Notes: a model not told the origin generated them from the sequence alone. DNA of 64,000 nucleotides from Labilibaculum sp. K2S (GCF_030372765.1 NZ_JAUCMW010000001.1:694124-758123), one strand, 5' to 3'; positions 36,260 to 45,920 are shown, counted from the first letter of the stretch. A program made the numbers and translations.

Positions 36260-37540
36260 TTATATTATTTCTCCTTTTAAAACAGGATCAGAACCGTCTT
36301 CAATACTTGTAATCTTAACTTTATAGAATTGATTCTTTTCGATGTTTTCACCAGTGAACTGAACAGGAATATAATGTTCCCCATAGCCATTCGCAATATT
36401 TCCTTCAATCTTTTCAACTAAAACAGATTGGGTTTTCCCGATAAAGCTTTTTCTGTAATTAACTTTTATTTCATCAGATAGATTTCTGAGAATCTCACTT
36501 CTCTCGGTTTTTATTCTTTCATCCACCTGATTAAGCATTCGCTCAGCTCTTGTTCCTTTTCGAATAGAATATTTAAAAGTATGAACATGTCCAAAATTCA
36601 ATTCTTTAATTGCATCACAAGTGGCTGAAAAATCTTCTTCACCTTCATTAGGAAAACCTATTATGATATCGGTTGTAATGTTGAAATCAGGGTTTTTAGC
36701 TCTTACGGTTTGCACTATTTCTTTAAATCTTTTGGCCGTGTACATTCTTCTCATTTGAAGTAAGACAGGTTCAGATCCACTCTGTAAACACAAGTGCAAA
36801 TGCGGTGTCATTTTAGGATGATTCAAAAGTCCAAGAAATTTCTCTCCAAAACCATCAGGTTCTATAGAGGAAATACGAAGTCTAAAATCACCTTCAAGAT
36901 TAAGAATTTGCTCGACAACATCATCAAATTGATATCCTTCAAACTCATATCTTCCAATATTTACACCGGTTATTACAATTTCCTTCGCTCCATGAGAAAT
37001 TACTTCACGGATATTTGTCAGAATATCCTGTATCGGTCTGCTTGCAGCCCTTCCCCGAACCGAAGGAATAATACAAAACGTACAAAAATTATCACATCCA
37101 TCTTGTATTTTAATCATACTTCGGGTATGAAAACCTTTATCTGTAGCTCCATAAGAAAATAGATCTGCATTCAATTTTGAAGGATGAATAATTTCGCCAT
37201 CAAAATGTGCTTCAACCAAAGAAAACACAGAAGTTTTCTGATCATTTTCAACTACATAATTAATTTCTTCTCTACTTTCTAACTCTTCCTTTGCATTATT
37301 GGCCATGCAACCGGTAACAACAAGAACCGAATTTTTATTTCGTCTGTTCGCCTGATTAATAAAGTTTCTCGATTTGTGATCGCTTTGATGAGTTACAGTA
37401 CATGAGTTAATTACGTATACGTCAGCAGACTCATCAAATTGAACAAGCTCATAACCTTTATCTTGAAATTGAGACGCCAACGCATCCGTTTCATATTGGT
37501 TTAATCTACACCCTAAGGTTTTAAACGCCACTTTCTTCAC
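36260..37540 (-). CDS. mtaB: tRNA t6A37 methylthiotransferase MtaB
   Basis: The 426-residue radical-SAM methylthiotransferase converts t6A37 to ms2t6A37 in ANN-decoding tRNAs. The N-terminal UPF0004 domain carries cluster Cys at 11 ('LGCRLNQYE'), 47 ('INSCTVT') and 78 ('TGCMA'). The radical-SAM triad C-x3-C-x2-C is at 149/153/156 ('CDNFCTFC'). The C-terminus has a TRAM domain. 'TGVNIGRY' is the MtaB-type variant of the conserved Gly motif. It overlaps the upstream miaB-like gene by four bases, so the two tRNA-modifying enzymes are translationally coupled. Confidence 0.93.
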   Translation of the reverse strand: MKKVAFKTLGCRLNQYETDALASQFQDKGYELVQFDESADVYVINSCTVTHQSDHKSRNFINQANRRNKNSVLVVTGCMANNAKEELESREEINYVVENDQKTSVFSLVEAHFDGEIIHPSKLNADLFSYGATDKGFHTRSMIKIQDGCDNFCTFCIIPSVRGRAASRPIQDILTNIREVISHGAKEIVITGVNIGRYEFEGYQFDDVVEQILNLEGDFRLRISSIEPDGFGEKFLGLLNHPKMTPHLHLCLQSGSEPVLLQMRRMYTAKRFKEIVQTVRAKNPDFNITTDIIIGFPNEGEEDFSATCDAIKELNFGHVHTFKYSIRKGTRAERMLNQVDERIKTERSEILRNLSDEIKVNYRKSFIGKTQSVLVEKIEGNIANGYGEHYIPVQFTGENIEKNQFYKVKITSIEDGSDPVLKGEII

Positions 37541-38880
37541 GCTACACTTTCTTTTATCGTTATCATTTCACCTTCAACTGAAAAATCAGCGGCTGATGTA
37601 ATTTTTACATCTACAAATTGGCCTATCAAATTCTCTTCCTGTGATAAAAACCGTACATTAATTCTTCCTTCTGTTAATCCCGCAAGGTAACCATCGTGTT
37701 TAGCCTGTCCTTTAACCAACACCCGATAGGTTTTGCCCACCATTGAAGAATTATAATTTTTAGAATGAATCTTCAAATCCTGAGTTAAAATATGGTGTCG
37801 CTCTTTCTTAATATCCAGGCTGATATCATCAAACCAACGATGACTTAATGCGCCCGGACGGGGAGAGTACATTGCAATGTAAGCCATGTTGTATTTGAAC
37901 TCATTCATTGCTTTTCTGGTATTTTCAAATTGTTCATCTTTTTCTCCTGTAAAGCCAACAATAATATCTGTAAAAAGGGTAGCCTCAGGAATTAAGCGTT
38001 TAATTGTATGAACAATTTGCCTGTACTTTTCCATTCCATGCTTACGATTCATGTGGATAAGGACTTTATCATCACCCGATTGAATTGGTAAGTGAATTTG
38101 CTTGGCAAGACATTTATACTGAGCAATTACTTCAATAACTTCATCAGTCATATCGCGCGGATGCGGAGAAGTAAAGTATATCCAAAACTCTTTGTTGAGT
38201 TGATTTCCCAAATTTCCAACTCTACGCAATAATTCAGGAAAATCTATTTCATCACCTTTTCTATCAATACCATATGAATTTACATTTTGTCCAAGTAAGG
38301 TAATTGATTTAAATCCACGCTCCGCCAAGCTTTGAATTTCTGTTACAATTTCATCGGAGGGACGGGAAACTTCTCGTCCTCTGGTATATGGAACGGCACA
38401 AAATGAACAAAACTTATCACAACCGTTTTGAATAGGAACAAAAGCCTCAAATTCTGAAGTGTAACTGGGTTTCACATGCCAGAATTCAGAAATATTTTCA
38501 TTCTGGGAATCAAACCCCTGCTGCAATCCAACAGGAGTTGTAATTCCATATTGTTGAATCATTTCCGGTAATTTTGGCAAATCCTTCATCTGAAAAATGA
38601 TGTCAAACAACTTGAGAAATTTATCCAGATCAGAGGGTAAGATACAACCGGAGACAAAAGTGATTAGGTTCCGTTTGTTTTTCCACAAATTCCATTTATG
38701 AATTTTAGAATAAACCTTGTCTATTGCCTTTTGACGCACAGAACAAGCTAAAATCCCAATTAGATTGGCTTCTTCTTCTTTATCTGTCCATTGGTAGCCC
38801 ATATTTTCGATTACCGAACGAACTCTTTCTCCATCCGAAGCGTTCATTTGACAACCTAATGATACAAGATGATATTTCAT
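37537..38880 (-). CDS. miaB: MiaB-like tRNA methylthiotransferase
   Basis: The 447-residue radical-SAM methylthiotransferase has cluster Cys at 10 ('LGCQMNASD'), 46 ('ILACSVRQKA') and 79 ('SGCIL'), a radical-SAM triad at 154/158/161 ('CDKFCSFC'), the MiaB signature 'LLGQNVNSYG', and a TRAM domain. MiaB adds the 2-methylthio group to i6A37. The N-terminal domain departs from the usual form: 'NTCAVR' reads 'LACSVR', and the region after Cys79 is unusual ('LPSDLDKFLKLFDIIF'). It may therefore be a MiaB-like subfamily and not the canonical enzyme. It forms an operon with mtaB. Confidence 0.85.
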   Translation of the reverse strand: MKYHLVSLGCQMNASDGERVRSVIENMGYQWTDKEEEANLIGILACSVRQKAIDKVYSKIHKWNLWKNKRNLITFVSGCILPSDLDKFLKLFDIIFQMKDLPKLPEMIQQYGITTPVGLQQGFDSQNENISEFWHVKPSYTSEFEAFVPIQNGCDKFCSFCAVPYTRGREVSRPSDEIVTEIQSLAERGFKSITLLGQNVNSYGIDRKGDEIDFPELLRRVGNLGNQLNKEFWIYFTSPHPRDMTDEVIEVIAQYKCLAKQIHLPIQSGDDKVLIHMNRKHGMEKYRQIVHTIKRLIPEATLFTDIIVGFTGEKDEQFENTRKAMNEFKYNMAYIAMYSPRPGALSHRWFDDISLDIKKERHHILTQDLKIHSKNYNSSMVGKTYRVLVKGQAKHDGYLAGLTEGRINVRFLSQEENLIGQFVDVKITSAADFSVEGEMITIKESVA

Positions 38881-38905
38881 ATTTTAAAATTATAAATTAC
38901 AAGTT

Positions 38906-38974
38906 AAGAATTATGAATTTGAAAATATTCCGCTTCTATACATGAACTATCTTAGCTCAATTTTCATAATTCTT
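38906..38974. repeat. 12-bp inverted repeat in the miaB/reductase gap
   Basis: AAGAATTATGAA (38906-38917) and TTCATAATTCTT (38963-38974) are perfect complements with a 45-base loop. Similar simple sequences occur scattered in Bacteroidota genomes, so this may be a small dispersed repeat. Confidence 0.5.
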
Positions 38975-38984
38975 CATTCTCCAT

Positions 38985-39629
38985 TTAAAAGTATACCTCA
39001 GTGTGAATTGGACCTAATGAGATCCCTTGTTTTTCAAGAATGTCGTAAGCTTCATAAATCATATGACAATTACCACATAGATAACAAACTGTATCAGAAG
39101 GAATTGGGTTTTTCAATAAATAATCTGTGACTCTACCATGATAATCACCTGATTTTTCGCGGGAGGTACATAAAATGTACTTTCCATTCGGATAACTATC
39201 TTTTTCATACGCTTCTTCTTCAATTCTCACACCATGAAGTACCCGATAATCCATTTCAGGGTGCGTTTCAACAAAACTGTGAATTGGAGATATGCCAGTA
39301 CCTGTAGCAATAAAAAGAAACTTTTTCCTGCCAATTTCCGATTCTTCTAATGAGAAATGACCAAAAGGTCCATCAACATCTAAATAATCACCAGTTTTAC
39401 AACGCTTTAGCTTTTTTGAAACTAATCCGTTTTCAACTTCTTTAATTAGCACTTCTAAAAAATTATCATTTTCAGAACTATATATAGAATATTCTCTTCG
39501 ATCAATACTTCCGGAAAATCCAAGAGTTATGTATTGCCCTGTTTTAAATGTAAAATCATTTTTTTCCATCCTTATAATATAGGTGGAAGAAGTCAAATTT
39601 CTTATTTCAATAACTTTGTGTGATCTCAT
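38985..39629 (-). CDS. Ferredoxin-NADP reductase-like flavin oxidoreductase
   Basis: The 214-residue protein comprises only the FAD-binding and NAD(P)-binding domains of the FNR family. The FAD motif is 'RREYSIYS' (RxYS, ~48) and the pyridine-nucleotide motif is 'FIATGTGISPIHSF'. The C-terminus has 'VCYLCGNCHMIYEAYDIL', where FNRs have the CG(x)P-type motif, and ends in 'TEVYF'. No iron-sulfur domain is attached, so it needs a separate electron partner. It is on the same strand as the bio operon but 404 bases from it. Confidence 0.85.
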   Translation of the reverse strand: MRSHKVIEIRNLTSSTYIIRMEKNDFTFKTGQYITLGFSGSIDRREYSIYSSENDNFLEVLIKEVENGLVSKKLKRCKTGDYLDVDGPFGHFSLEESEIGRKKFLFIATGTGISPIHSFVETHPEMDYRVLHGVRIEEEAYEKDSYPNGKYILCTSREKSGDYHGRVTDYLLKNPIPSDTVCYLCGNCHMIYEAYDILEKQGISLGPIHTEVYF

Positions 39630-40033
39630 TCCTAATTTATGTATTCAATATTATTCATCCATAAATTTATTTGTGCTTAACTCAATAATACGACGAATAT
39701 TTTATATGGAATCATTACAAATAAACGAGTACAAAAAAAGATAAAATCCATCGAATAAACAAGTATAATAGGATCTTTAGATCCGTTTTAACAAAAATCA
39801 ACAATAAATGTGCAAAATTCCAGAAAAAACCTCATTTTCTTCTAGAATACACATAAATCAGAGATGAATTAATTCAGTTTTATTTATTGATTATGTGATA
39901 TTTAATGTGGTATTTTTATTATTTAAGCCCCTGAGAATTGAATAAATTACATTCTTACTGCAGTAGGGTAAGCATATTTCTTTCTGAAAGGCTTAAAAAA
40001 TAATCTGAATTTTGTGATATTCCTCACATGCTG
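39630..40033. other. 404-base spacer between bioD and the reductase gene
   Basis: No gene or RNA was recognised. A short hairpin GGATCTTTAGATCC (about 39772-39785) and a palindrome TACTGCAGTA (about 39957) are present. Neither a clear TAnnTTTG box for the reductase nor a clear terminator for the bio operon was found. Confidence 0.4.
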
Positions 40034-40717
40034 TTATTCTGCAAAAAATAGTTTGCCAAAATCAACATTTGACATTTCGCCTTTCTTCAATTCCGGAATC
40101 TCGATGATTGGACAATCAAATCCATATTTTTTCAAATAGGTTTTAAAAACCTGAATTGAATCTTTTAAAATGAATTCACTGTTTGCAGGATATTGATTGT
40201 AGACTAATCCTTTAATTGGAATTTGTCTTAATTTTGCAATTTCAAGACTGAGAAGAGTGTGATTAATACTACCCAGTTTTGATGATGTAACTAAAATTAC
40301 CGGATATTTTTTCTCTTCCATGAAATCAAGAAGTGAATAATCCAAAGTTATTGGAACATGCATACCACCAACACCTTCCAAAAGAAGATAATCAAATTGA
40401 TCTTCAAGAATTGTTGTTGATTTTTCTATTCTTTTAATATCAATTTCCTGATCTTGCATTTGTGCAGCCAGATGCGGTGATGCCGGGTAGTCAAAAACAT
40501 ATGGGCATGTGGTTCCGTCTTTATCAACCTCTTGAATTTCCATTCCCATTATTTCCCGATGCATTAAAATATCTTCAGAAATTCCTTTGCAACCGGTTTG
40601 TGCAAATTTTTGAGTTATTACTGATTTTTTATGCTCCAATAGATACCTGGCCATTAAACCAGTAGCAAATGTTTTGCCGGTATCAGTATCAATTCCTGCA
40701 ATAAAATAGGTTGGCAT
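40034..40717 (-). CDS. bioD: Dethiobiotin synthetase
   Basis: The 227-residue cytoplasmic ATPase closes the ureido ring of dethiobiotin from DAPA, CO2 and ATP. The P-loop is 'GIDTDTGKT' (~8-16). The catalytic Lys follows in 'VITQKFAQTG', and 'LLLEGVGGMHVPI' is the conserved second motif. Last gene of the bio operon, two bases after bioC. Confidence 0.94.
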   Translation of the reverse strand: MPTYFIAGIDTDTGKTFATGLMARYLLEHKKSVITQKFAQTGCKGISEDILMHREIMGMEIQEVDKDGTTCPYVFDYPASPHLAAQMQDQEIDIKRIEKSTTILEDQFDYLLLEGVGGMHVPITLDYSLLDFMEEKKYPVILVTSSKLGSINHTLLSLEIAKLRQIPIKGLVYNQYPANSEFILKDSIQVFKTYLKKYGFDCPIIEIPELKKGEMSNVDFGKLFFAE

Positions 40718-40719
40718 TA

Positions 40720-41487
40720 TTAATTTATCTTTTTTGGTTTAGCAATAAAATATAAGGGTTGGTAGGTGAGAGGCACACCCAAGTCCGTACCAAACAAATC
40801 CTGATAATCCTCTTTAAAATTCTTTAAATCACTTTTTGTCCAGGCCTTTCCAGGAATTCCGTTTACACCTGTTTGCTTCATATGAAATAAAACACCAAGA
40901 GGATCTGAGAAAAAACGGGTAATTGTTTCTTTGTCACTCCAAATAATTTCAAATTTATCCGACAAAAGCCGCTCATGTATTCCAAACGACAAATAGTTTA
41001 ATCCTTTGCCATTCACTTCGCGTATTTCTCTGTAATTATCAGGGCCAAAAGTGCTAAATACAAGTAAACCATCAGGTTGTAAAGCTTTGTGTATTTTTGT
41101 CAAAAAACCATCTAAGTTGTTGAACCATTGGAATGTTGAACTCGAAATAATTAAATCCAAAGAATCTGGTAAGTCCATAGACTCAATATCACCACCCAAA
41201 AATTGTATGTCCGAATGAATAGAGCTAAGAATGTCTGAATATTCTTCTACAATATCATTTGCATAATACAAATCGGCATTAAATTTTTGGAAGAACTTCT
41301 CAGTTAGTACAGCCGGTCCGCAACCAATTTCAAGAACTTTCGAAAAATGGCTTACAGGTTGACGTAACAATTCATTAACTAATCTGGAGGCGATAGCTTC
41401 CTGGACAATAGCATGTTTACGATAGGTTTCGATACTTTTTACGAATCCTTTTTGTACTTTATCTTTATTAATATTTTGATGTTGCAC
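40720..41487 (-). CDS. bioC: Malonyl-ACP O-methyltransferase
   Basis: The 255-residue SAM-dependent methyltransferase has motif I 'VLEIGCGPAVLTEKF' and the BioC start 'VQKGFVKSIETYRKHAIVQE'. The conserved 'SSSTFQWFNNLD' is the BioC signature. It methylates malonyl-ACP so that fatty-acid synthesis can build the pimeloyl chain. Its start lies 20 bases inside bioG. Confidence 0.93.
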   Translation of the reverse strand: MQHQNINKDKVQKGFVKSIETYRKHAIVQEAIASRLVNELLRQPVSHFSKVLEIGCGPAVLTEKFFQKFNADLYYANDIVEEYSDILSSIHSDIQFLGGDIESMDLPDSLDLIISSSTFQWFNNLDGFLTKIHKALQPDGLLVFSTFGPDNYREIREVNGKGLNYLSFGIHERLLSDKFEIIWSDKETITRFFSDPLGVLFHMKQTGVNGIPGKAWTKSDLKNFKEDYQDLFGTDLGVPLTYQPLYFIAKPKKIN

Positions 41488-42160
41488 TTTTACATTCCTC
41501 CATTAAATCATCCCACGAATTCCAACTGTAAAAACAAAAATGAGGAATATTTTCCTTCTTAATTATGTTATTTTGTTCACTCCAGGCATTTTCTAAATTT
41601 TCAAATGGGAAAATTAGATCATTTTGCCCCAATAATACGGAATCATATACATTCCAATCAACAAAATGGTTTTGTACAAGCTCCTGAAGTACAATTAATT
41701 CTTCCTTTTGATCTTCAATATCCCGCTGTGGCATTTGCACTTTGAAACGATCAAATCCATTTCTACCACCACACATTCGAAGCCAAAACTTCTCAATGGT
41801 TCTTGAATTCAATCCATCTATGGTGCCTTGAAAAATAGCAGGAGGAATGCCTTTCAAATTATCAATTGCTTGTAAAGTTCCATTTATGGCAATTTTACTG
41901 GCAAATAGATCCTTCCATTGATGGTAAAGCATATTCGCGACATAAACACCAAGCGACCATGCAACCAAATGTACTTCCTGATAATTTTCAAAGAGCCTTT
42001 CAACCTGTTTGGGAATTAAGATATCCCGATAATCGAAACACATAAGCACATCGTACTCTTTTGAATTTATTGATTGAAAAGGAGTTGCATCGCACCCCCA
42101 GCCATTCATAAACAAAATGCATTTCTCGTTAGCAGATTTATGCAGCCATTCACTTTTCAT
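41468..42160 (-). CDS. bioG: Pimeloyl-ACP methyl ester esterase, BioG type
   Basis: The 230-residue alpha/beta hydrolase (DUF452) has the oxyanion region 'LFMNGWGCD' and the nucleophile elbow 'LVAWSLGVYVA'. BioG removes the methyl group from pimeloyl-ACP methyl ester and replaces BioH in many Bacteroidota. The gene overlaps bioF by 11 bases and bioC by 20, which fits tight coupling of BioC and BioG. Confidence 0.92.
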   Translation of the reverse strand: MKSEWLHKSANEKCILFMNGWGCDATPFQSINSKEYDVLMCFDYRDILIPKQVERLFENYQEVHLVAWSLGVYVANMLYHQWKDLFASKIAINGTLQAIDNLKGIPPAIFQGTIDGLNSRTIEKFWLRMCGGRNGFDRFKVQMPQRDIEDQKEELIVLQELVQNHFVDWNVYDSVLLGQNDLIFPFENLENAWSEQNNIIKKENIPHFCFYSWNSWDDLMEECKSATSKY

Positions 42161-43271
42161 CGCAATAGTTCTTTATCAGTTCCGGTAGATCTTTAAGATC
42201 TTCCCAATCCATATCTGCACAAACAGAAATACGCAGTCTTGCAGAATCTTTAGGCACTGCAGGAGGGCGGATAGGGAATACTAAAAATCCCTTTTTTTGC
42301 AAATACTCAGCTAAATTAACGCATTTTTGACTGTCTCCAACCAGAACAGGAATAATATTTGAGCTTCCCATTGTTTCTATTCCGGCATTCTTCAGACCAT
42401 CTCTTAATTGTTCCGATATTGACTGTAAATGCTCCCGTTCCATTTTCATTTTCACAATGGTTCGCAACATGATATAGTTCCAGCTGATTACAATTGGAGG
42501 TAGAGCAGTGGTGAAAATCAAAGAACGCATTTTATTAATTAAATACTCTTTAAGGATAGCATCACAAATAACATATGCACCTATTGAGTTCATTGCTTTA
42601 CCAAAAGTGCCAATCAGTAAATCAATTTCATTAAGACATGATTTCTCTTCCGATAAACCAAGGCCTTTAATACCTCTAACACCAAGAGCGTGAGCTTCAT
42701 CAATATATAAAAAGCAATCAAATCGCTTTTTAATTTCAATCAGTTTTTCAAGGTCAGCTTCATCGCCGTCCATACTAAAAACTGATTCACTTACAACAAA
42801 AACACGATTATAATCTTTCCGTTTTGTTGTAAGAATATGTGTTAAATGATCGTAATCAGCATGTTTGAATCTAACTTGCTCTGCACTGCTCAAACGAATA
42901 CCATCAATTATACTGGCATGATTCAATTTATCAGATATTATCAAATCATCTTTTCCTGCTAAAGCTGCCAAAATACCAATATTAGCATGATATCCCGAAT
43001 TAAAAAATAATGCAGTCCGGCCATACAAATTTTCGAGTTCAGCTTCCAGTAACTGATATTCCTTAAAGTTTCCGGTAAGCAGGCGAGATGATCCGGAACC
43101 AAAAGAATTCCCCTTTGGACGTGGAATATTCTTTTTACTAACTCCTAAATAATCATTTGAAGAGAGGTTAATTTTATAGTTACTTTCAGAAATCATTTTT
43201 AGGGCCCGAAGGTTGCCAGACTCCTCAAGCGTCTGTAATTCCTCTTTGTATTTATTCAGTTTTTGATCCAT
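42150..43271 (-). CDS. bioF: 8-amino-7-oxononanoate synthase
   Basis: The 373-residue PLP enzyme of the alpha-oxoamine synthase family joins pimeloyl-ACP and alanine. Motifs are 'NDYLG', 'GSGSSRLLTG', 'YIDEAHALGVRG', and the PLP Lys in 'GTFGKAMNSIGAY'. It follows bioA by seven bases. Confidence 0.94.
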   Translation of the reverse strand: MDQKLNKYKEELQTLEESGNLRALKMISESNYKINLSSNDYLGVSKKNIPRPKGNSFGSGSSRLLTGNFKEYQLLEAELENLYGRTALFFNSGYHANIGILAALAGKDDLIISDKLNHASIIDGIRLSSAEQVRFKHADYDHLTHILTTKRKDYNRVFVVSESVFSMDGDEADLEKLIEIKKRFDCFLYIDEAHALGVRGIKGLGLSEEKSCLNEIDLLIGTFGKAMNSIGAYVICDAILKEYLINKMRSLIFTTALPPIVISWNYIMLRTIVKMKMEREHLQSISEQLRDGLKNAGIETMGSSNIIPVLVGDSQKCVNLAEYLQKKGFLVFPIRPPAVPKDSARLRISVCADMDWEDLKDLPELIKNYCDEK

Positions 43272-43278
43272 TTCTAAT

Positions 43279-44568
43279 TTATTGCATTGCTACTACTTTA
43301 ACCAAAGCTTTGCAAAGGAAAGATAAATCTTCTTCAGATATAATAAATGGTGGCATAATGTAGACTAATTTTCCAAATGGGCGAACCCAAACTCCATTTT
43401 CCACAAATTGCTTTTGAATAGAAGCCATATTTACCGGTTCATTCATTTCAATGACTCCAATAGCACCCAAAATTCGAACATCCTTTACTTGTTTTAATTC
43501 TTTCGCCTTCGACAAATTCCGTATTAATTGTTCTTCAATCTTACGAACCTTCTCCAAACACGATGATTCTAAAAGTAAATTGATACTTGCTACACCAACA
43601 GCGCATGCCAAAGGATTTCCCATAAATGTGGGGCCATGCATAAAACAACCTGGAGCACCTGCCGAAATTCCATCGCTTACTTTTTGTGAAGTTAAAGTGG
43701 CTGCAAAACTTAAATAACCACTTGTTATCGCTTTTCCAACGCACATAATATCCGGGGATATATCAGCGTGTTCGCAAGCAAATAATTTCCCTGTTCTACC
43801 AAAACCAGTAGCAATTTCATCGAGAATAAGCAGTACATCATACTTATCACAAGCTCTTCGCAGTTCCGTTAAATATTGAGGGTGATAAAATTTCATTCCT
43901 CCAGCCCCTTGAACAATAGGCTCTAATATAACAGCAGCAAGCTCTTCATGATGCGTTTCAATCATATTTTGCATAGACTGAAAGGAGCTAGAATCCCATT
44001 CATCATAAAAACCACAACTTGGCGATTCTGCGAAGTAATTAACAGGCAAAACGCCTCTGAAAATTTCATGCATTCCGGTTACAGGATCGCAAACAGACAT
44101 GGCATTAAAAGTGTCACCATGATATCCGGAACGAATGCTCAAAAATTTATTTTTGTGTTGATTTCCTATAGTAAACCAATATTGAAGAGCCATTTTCATT
44201 GCCACCTCAACAGATACAGAACCGGAATCGCTGAAAAAGACCTTTTCCATTCCCTCTGGACTTAGTTCAACCAATAACCTGGCCAACTCAATTGCAGGTT
44301 TGTGAGTGATTCCGCCAAACATCACATGCGACATCTGCTTTAGTTGCTTTTGAACAGCTTCATTCAAAACAGGATGATTATATCCGTGAACAGCACACCA
44401 CCACGAGGACATGCCATCAATAATATTTTGACCTGAATCCAATGTAAGTCTTGCACCATTGGCCGAAACCACGGGGTAGACGGGTAGTGGCTCATGCATT
44501 GAAGTATATGGGTGCCAAATATGTTCTCGATCAAAAACGAGATCAGATGGCTTAAACTGTTCCGACAT
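43279..44568 (-). CDS. bioA: Adenosylmethionine-8-amino-7-oxononanoate aminotransferase
   Basis: The 429-residue class III PLP aminotransferase uses SAM as amino donor to make DAPA. The N-terminus '[13 protein letters not shown]' and '[15 protein letters not shown]' are typical of BioA. The PLP site is '[17 protein letters not shown]' with Lys in '[11 protein letters not shown]'. First gene of the bioA-F-G-C-D operon. bioB (biotin synthase) is not in the window. Confidence 0.95.
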   Translation of the reverse strand: MSEQFKPSDLVFDREHIWHPYTSMHEPLPVYPVVSANGARLTLDSGQNIIDGMSSWWCAVHGYNHPVLNEAVQKQLKQMSHVMFGGITHKPAIELARLLVELSPEGMEKVFFSDSGSVSVEVAMKMALQYWFTIGNQHKNKFLSIRSGYHGDTFNAMSVCDPVTGMHEIFRGVLPVNYFAESPSCGFYDEWDSSSFQSMQNMIETHHEELAAVILEPIVQGAGGMKFYHPQYLTELRRACDKYDVLLILDEIATGFGRTGKLFACEHADISPDIMCVGKAITSGYLSFAATLTSQKVSDGISAGAPGCFMHGPTFMGNPLACAVGVASINLLLESSCLEKVRKIEEQLIRNLSKAKELKQVKDVRILGAIGVIEMNEPVNMASIQKQFVENGVWVRPFGKLVYIMPPFIISEEDLSFLCKALVKVVAMQ

Positions 44569-44605
44569 AGGAGTTTTTTTTCATGTAAATTCTTTGTAAA
44601 ACTAG

Positions 44606-44659
44606 GGTTTATCCTTCTAAACCGTACCAATTCTAAAGTATTTTTACAACATATGTTGT
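44606..44659. promoter_or_regulatory. Inverted repeats in the bioA / thioredoxin-like divergent region
   Basis: Two symmetric sites lie upstream of bioA: GGTTTA/TAAACC around 6 bases (44606-44611, 44618-44623) and the perfect 14-bp palindrome ACAACATATGTTGT (44646-44659). Either could be an operator for biotin control, but neither clearly matches the BirA site I remember for Bacteroidota (TTGTAAACC...GGTTTACAA). Confidence 0.4.
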
Positions 44660-44758
44660 TTCGGCTCGTCTTGAAATGTTATTTGTTCGTTAAAAATCTG
44701 AAATCTCCTTGATTTGCCTTCAATTTAATTTAAATTGCTTCAAATTTAAAACACAAAC

Positions 44759-45244
44759 ATGAAAACTAAAAAAATTGCCGTTTTAGTATGTTTATTTCTT
44801 GCATTCAGCCTAACAACAATAGGTCAAAAACCTTATGATCCATCTCTTAACGGGAAAGAAGAAATTGCTAAGGCGGTTAGCAAAGCTAAAAAAGAAGGAA
44901 AACACGTCCTTTTACAAATTGGAGGAAATTGGTGCCCTTGGTGCATAAAAATGCACAATTACCTAGGTACTGAAACTACATTAAATAAGCTTATTGAAGA
45001 TAATTATATTTTCCTTGAGGTAAATTACAGTAAGGAAAATAAAAATCTGGATGCATTGGCAGAACTTGGTTATCCTCAGCGTTTTGGATTTCCTGTTATG
45101 ATCGTGTTAAATGGTAAAGGAGAAAGACTTCATACACAAAACACAGGTGATTTAGAACAAGACAAAACTTACGATTTCGAGAAAGTTAAATCATTCTTGT
45201 ACAATTGGAGGCCTGATGCTTTAAATCCTGAACATTACAAATAA
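44759..45244 (+). CDS. Periplasmic thioredoxin-like protein
   Basis: The 161-residue protein has a signal peptide (cut near 'TTIGQK', residue ~22) and a thioredoxin fold with the redox motif CPWC in 'IGGNWCPWCIKMHNYL' (~60-63). The cis-Pro region is 'RFGFPVMIVLNG'. It resembles DUF255/thioredoxin_7-type secreted proteins. It may reduce or isomerise disulfides in the periplasm; its client is unknown. Monocistronic. Confidence 0.87.
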   Translation: MKTKKIAVLVCLFLAFSLTTIGQKPYDPSLNGKEEIAKAVSKAKKEGKHVLLQIGGNWCPWCIKMHNYLGTETTLNKLIEDNYIFLEVNYSKENKNLDALAELGYPQRFGFPVMIVLNGKGERLHTQNTGDLEQDKTYDFEKVKSFLYNWRPDALNPEHYK

Positions 45245-45377
45245 AGTAAAAGGCAATAAATTTAGACTATCAACTCCTTTTTTATTTGAATAAAGAAATA
45301 ATTGTACTTTCTTTGTACAGAATTCTCAGGTTTTGGGATCCAAATTAAGGATATAATACTAAAAAAAAGAAAATATT

Positions 45378-45920
45378 ATGACAATTTCAAAAGATAAGGT
45401 TGTTTCAGTTATTTATGAATTAAAAACTGATCTTTCGGGAGAGATTATTGAAAAAGCAGTAGCAGAAACTCCACTTACATATTTATGTGGTGCTGGACAG
45501 ATGTTAGAAAAATTTGAAGAAAAATTGATGGGGCTGAAAGTAGGTGATTCTTTTGATTTCAAATTGGAAACTGAAGAAGCTTATGGTGAAGCTTCAGAAG
45601 AAGCAGTAATCGATCTTCCTAAAAATATATTTGAAGTTAACGGTGAATTTGATTCAGAAGTTATTGCGGAAGGAAATGTAGTGCCAATGCAGGACAATTC
45701 AGGCCGTAGAATGAATGGAATCGTTCTTGAAGTAACAGATGCTACTATCAAAATGGATTTCAATCATCCACTTGCCGGAGATACTCTTTTCTTCAAAGGT
45801 GAAGTTATTGAAGTTAGAGATGCTTCAGAAGAAGAAATGAAAGAAGCTTATGCACCTCAAGGTGGTTGCAATAGCGGAAGTTGTGAGAGTGGTGGATGTG
45901 GCAGCGGATGTGGATGCTAA
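45378..45920 (+). CDS. slyD: FKBP-type peptidyl-prolyl isomerase, SlyD-like
   Basis: The 180-residue cytoplasmic protein has an FKBP domain interrupted by the insert-in-flap chaperone domain ('YLCGAGQMLEKFEEKLMGLK', 'GDSFDFKL', 'HPLAGDTLFFKGEV'). The tail 'GGCNSGSCESGGCGSGCGC' carries five Cys, the place of SlyD's nickel-binding tail, though His residues are absent from it. It folds proline-limited proteins and may supply nickel. Closed by a strong terminator. Confidence 0.9.
   Translation: MTISKDKVVSVIYELKTDLSGEIIEKAVAETPLTYLCGAGQMLEKFEEKLMGLKVGDSFDFKLETEEAYGEASEEAVIDLPKNIFEVNGEFDSEVIAEGNVVPMQDNSGRRMNGIVLEVTDATIKMDFNHPLAGDTLFFKGEVIEVRDASEEEMKEAYAPQGGCNSGSCESGGCGSGCGC

Noticed and set aside
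38881..38984. Overlapping plus-strand frames of 60-70 codons around the miaB start
   Set aside because: They run opposite miaB and the reductase gene and are rich in simple AT sequence.
43948..44265. Plus-strand frame of 105 codons opposite bioA
   Set aside because: It is a shadow of a conserved aminotransferase.
44569..44758. Canonical BirA operator before bioA
   Set aside because: The two inverted repeats there do not fit the TTGTAAACC...GGTTTACAA pattern; reported only as uncertain sites.
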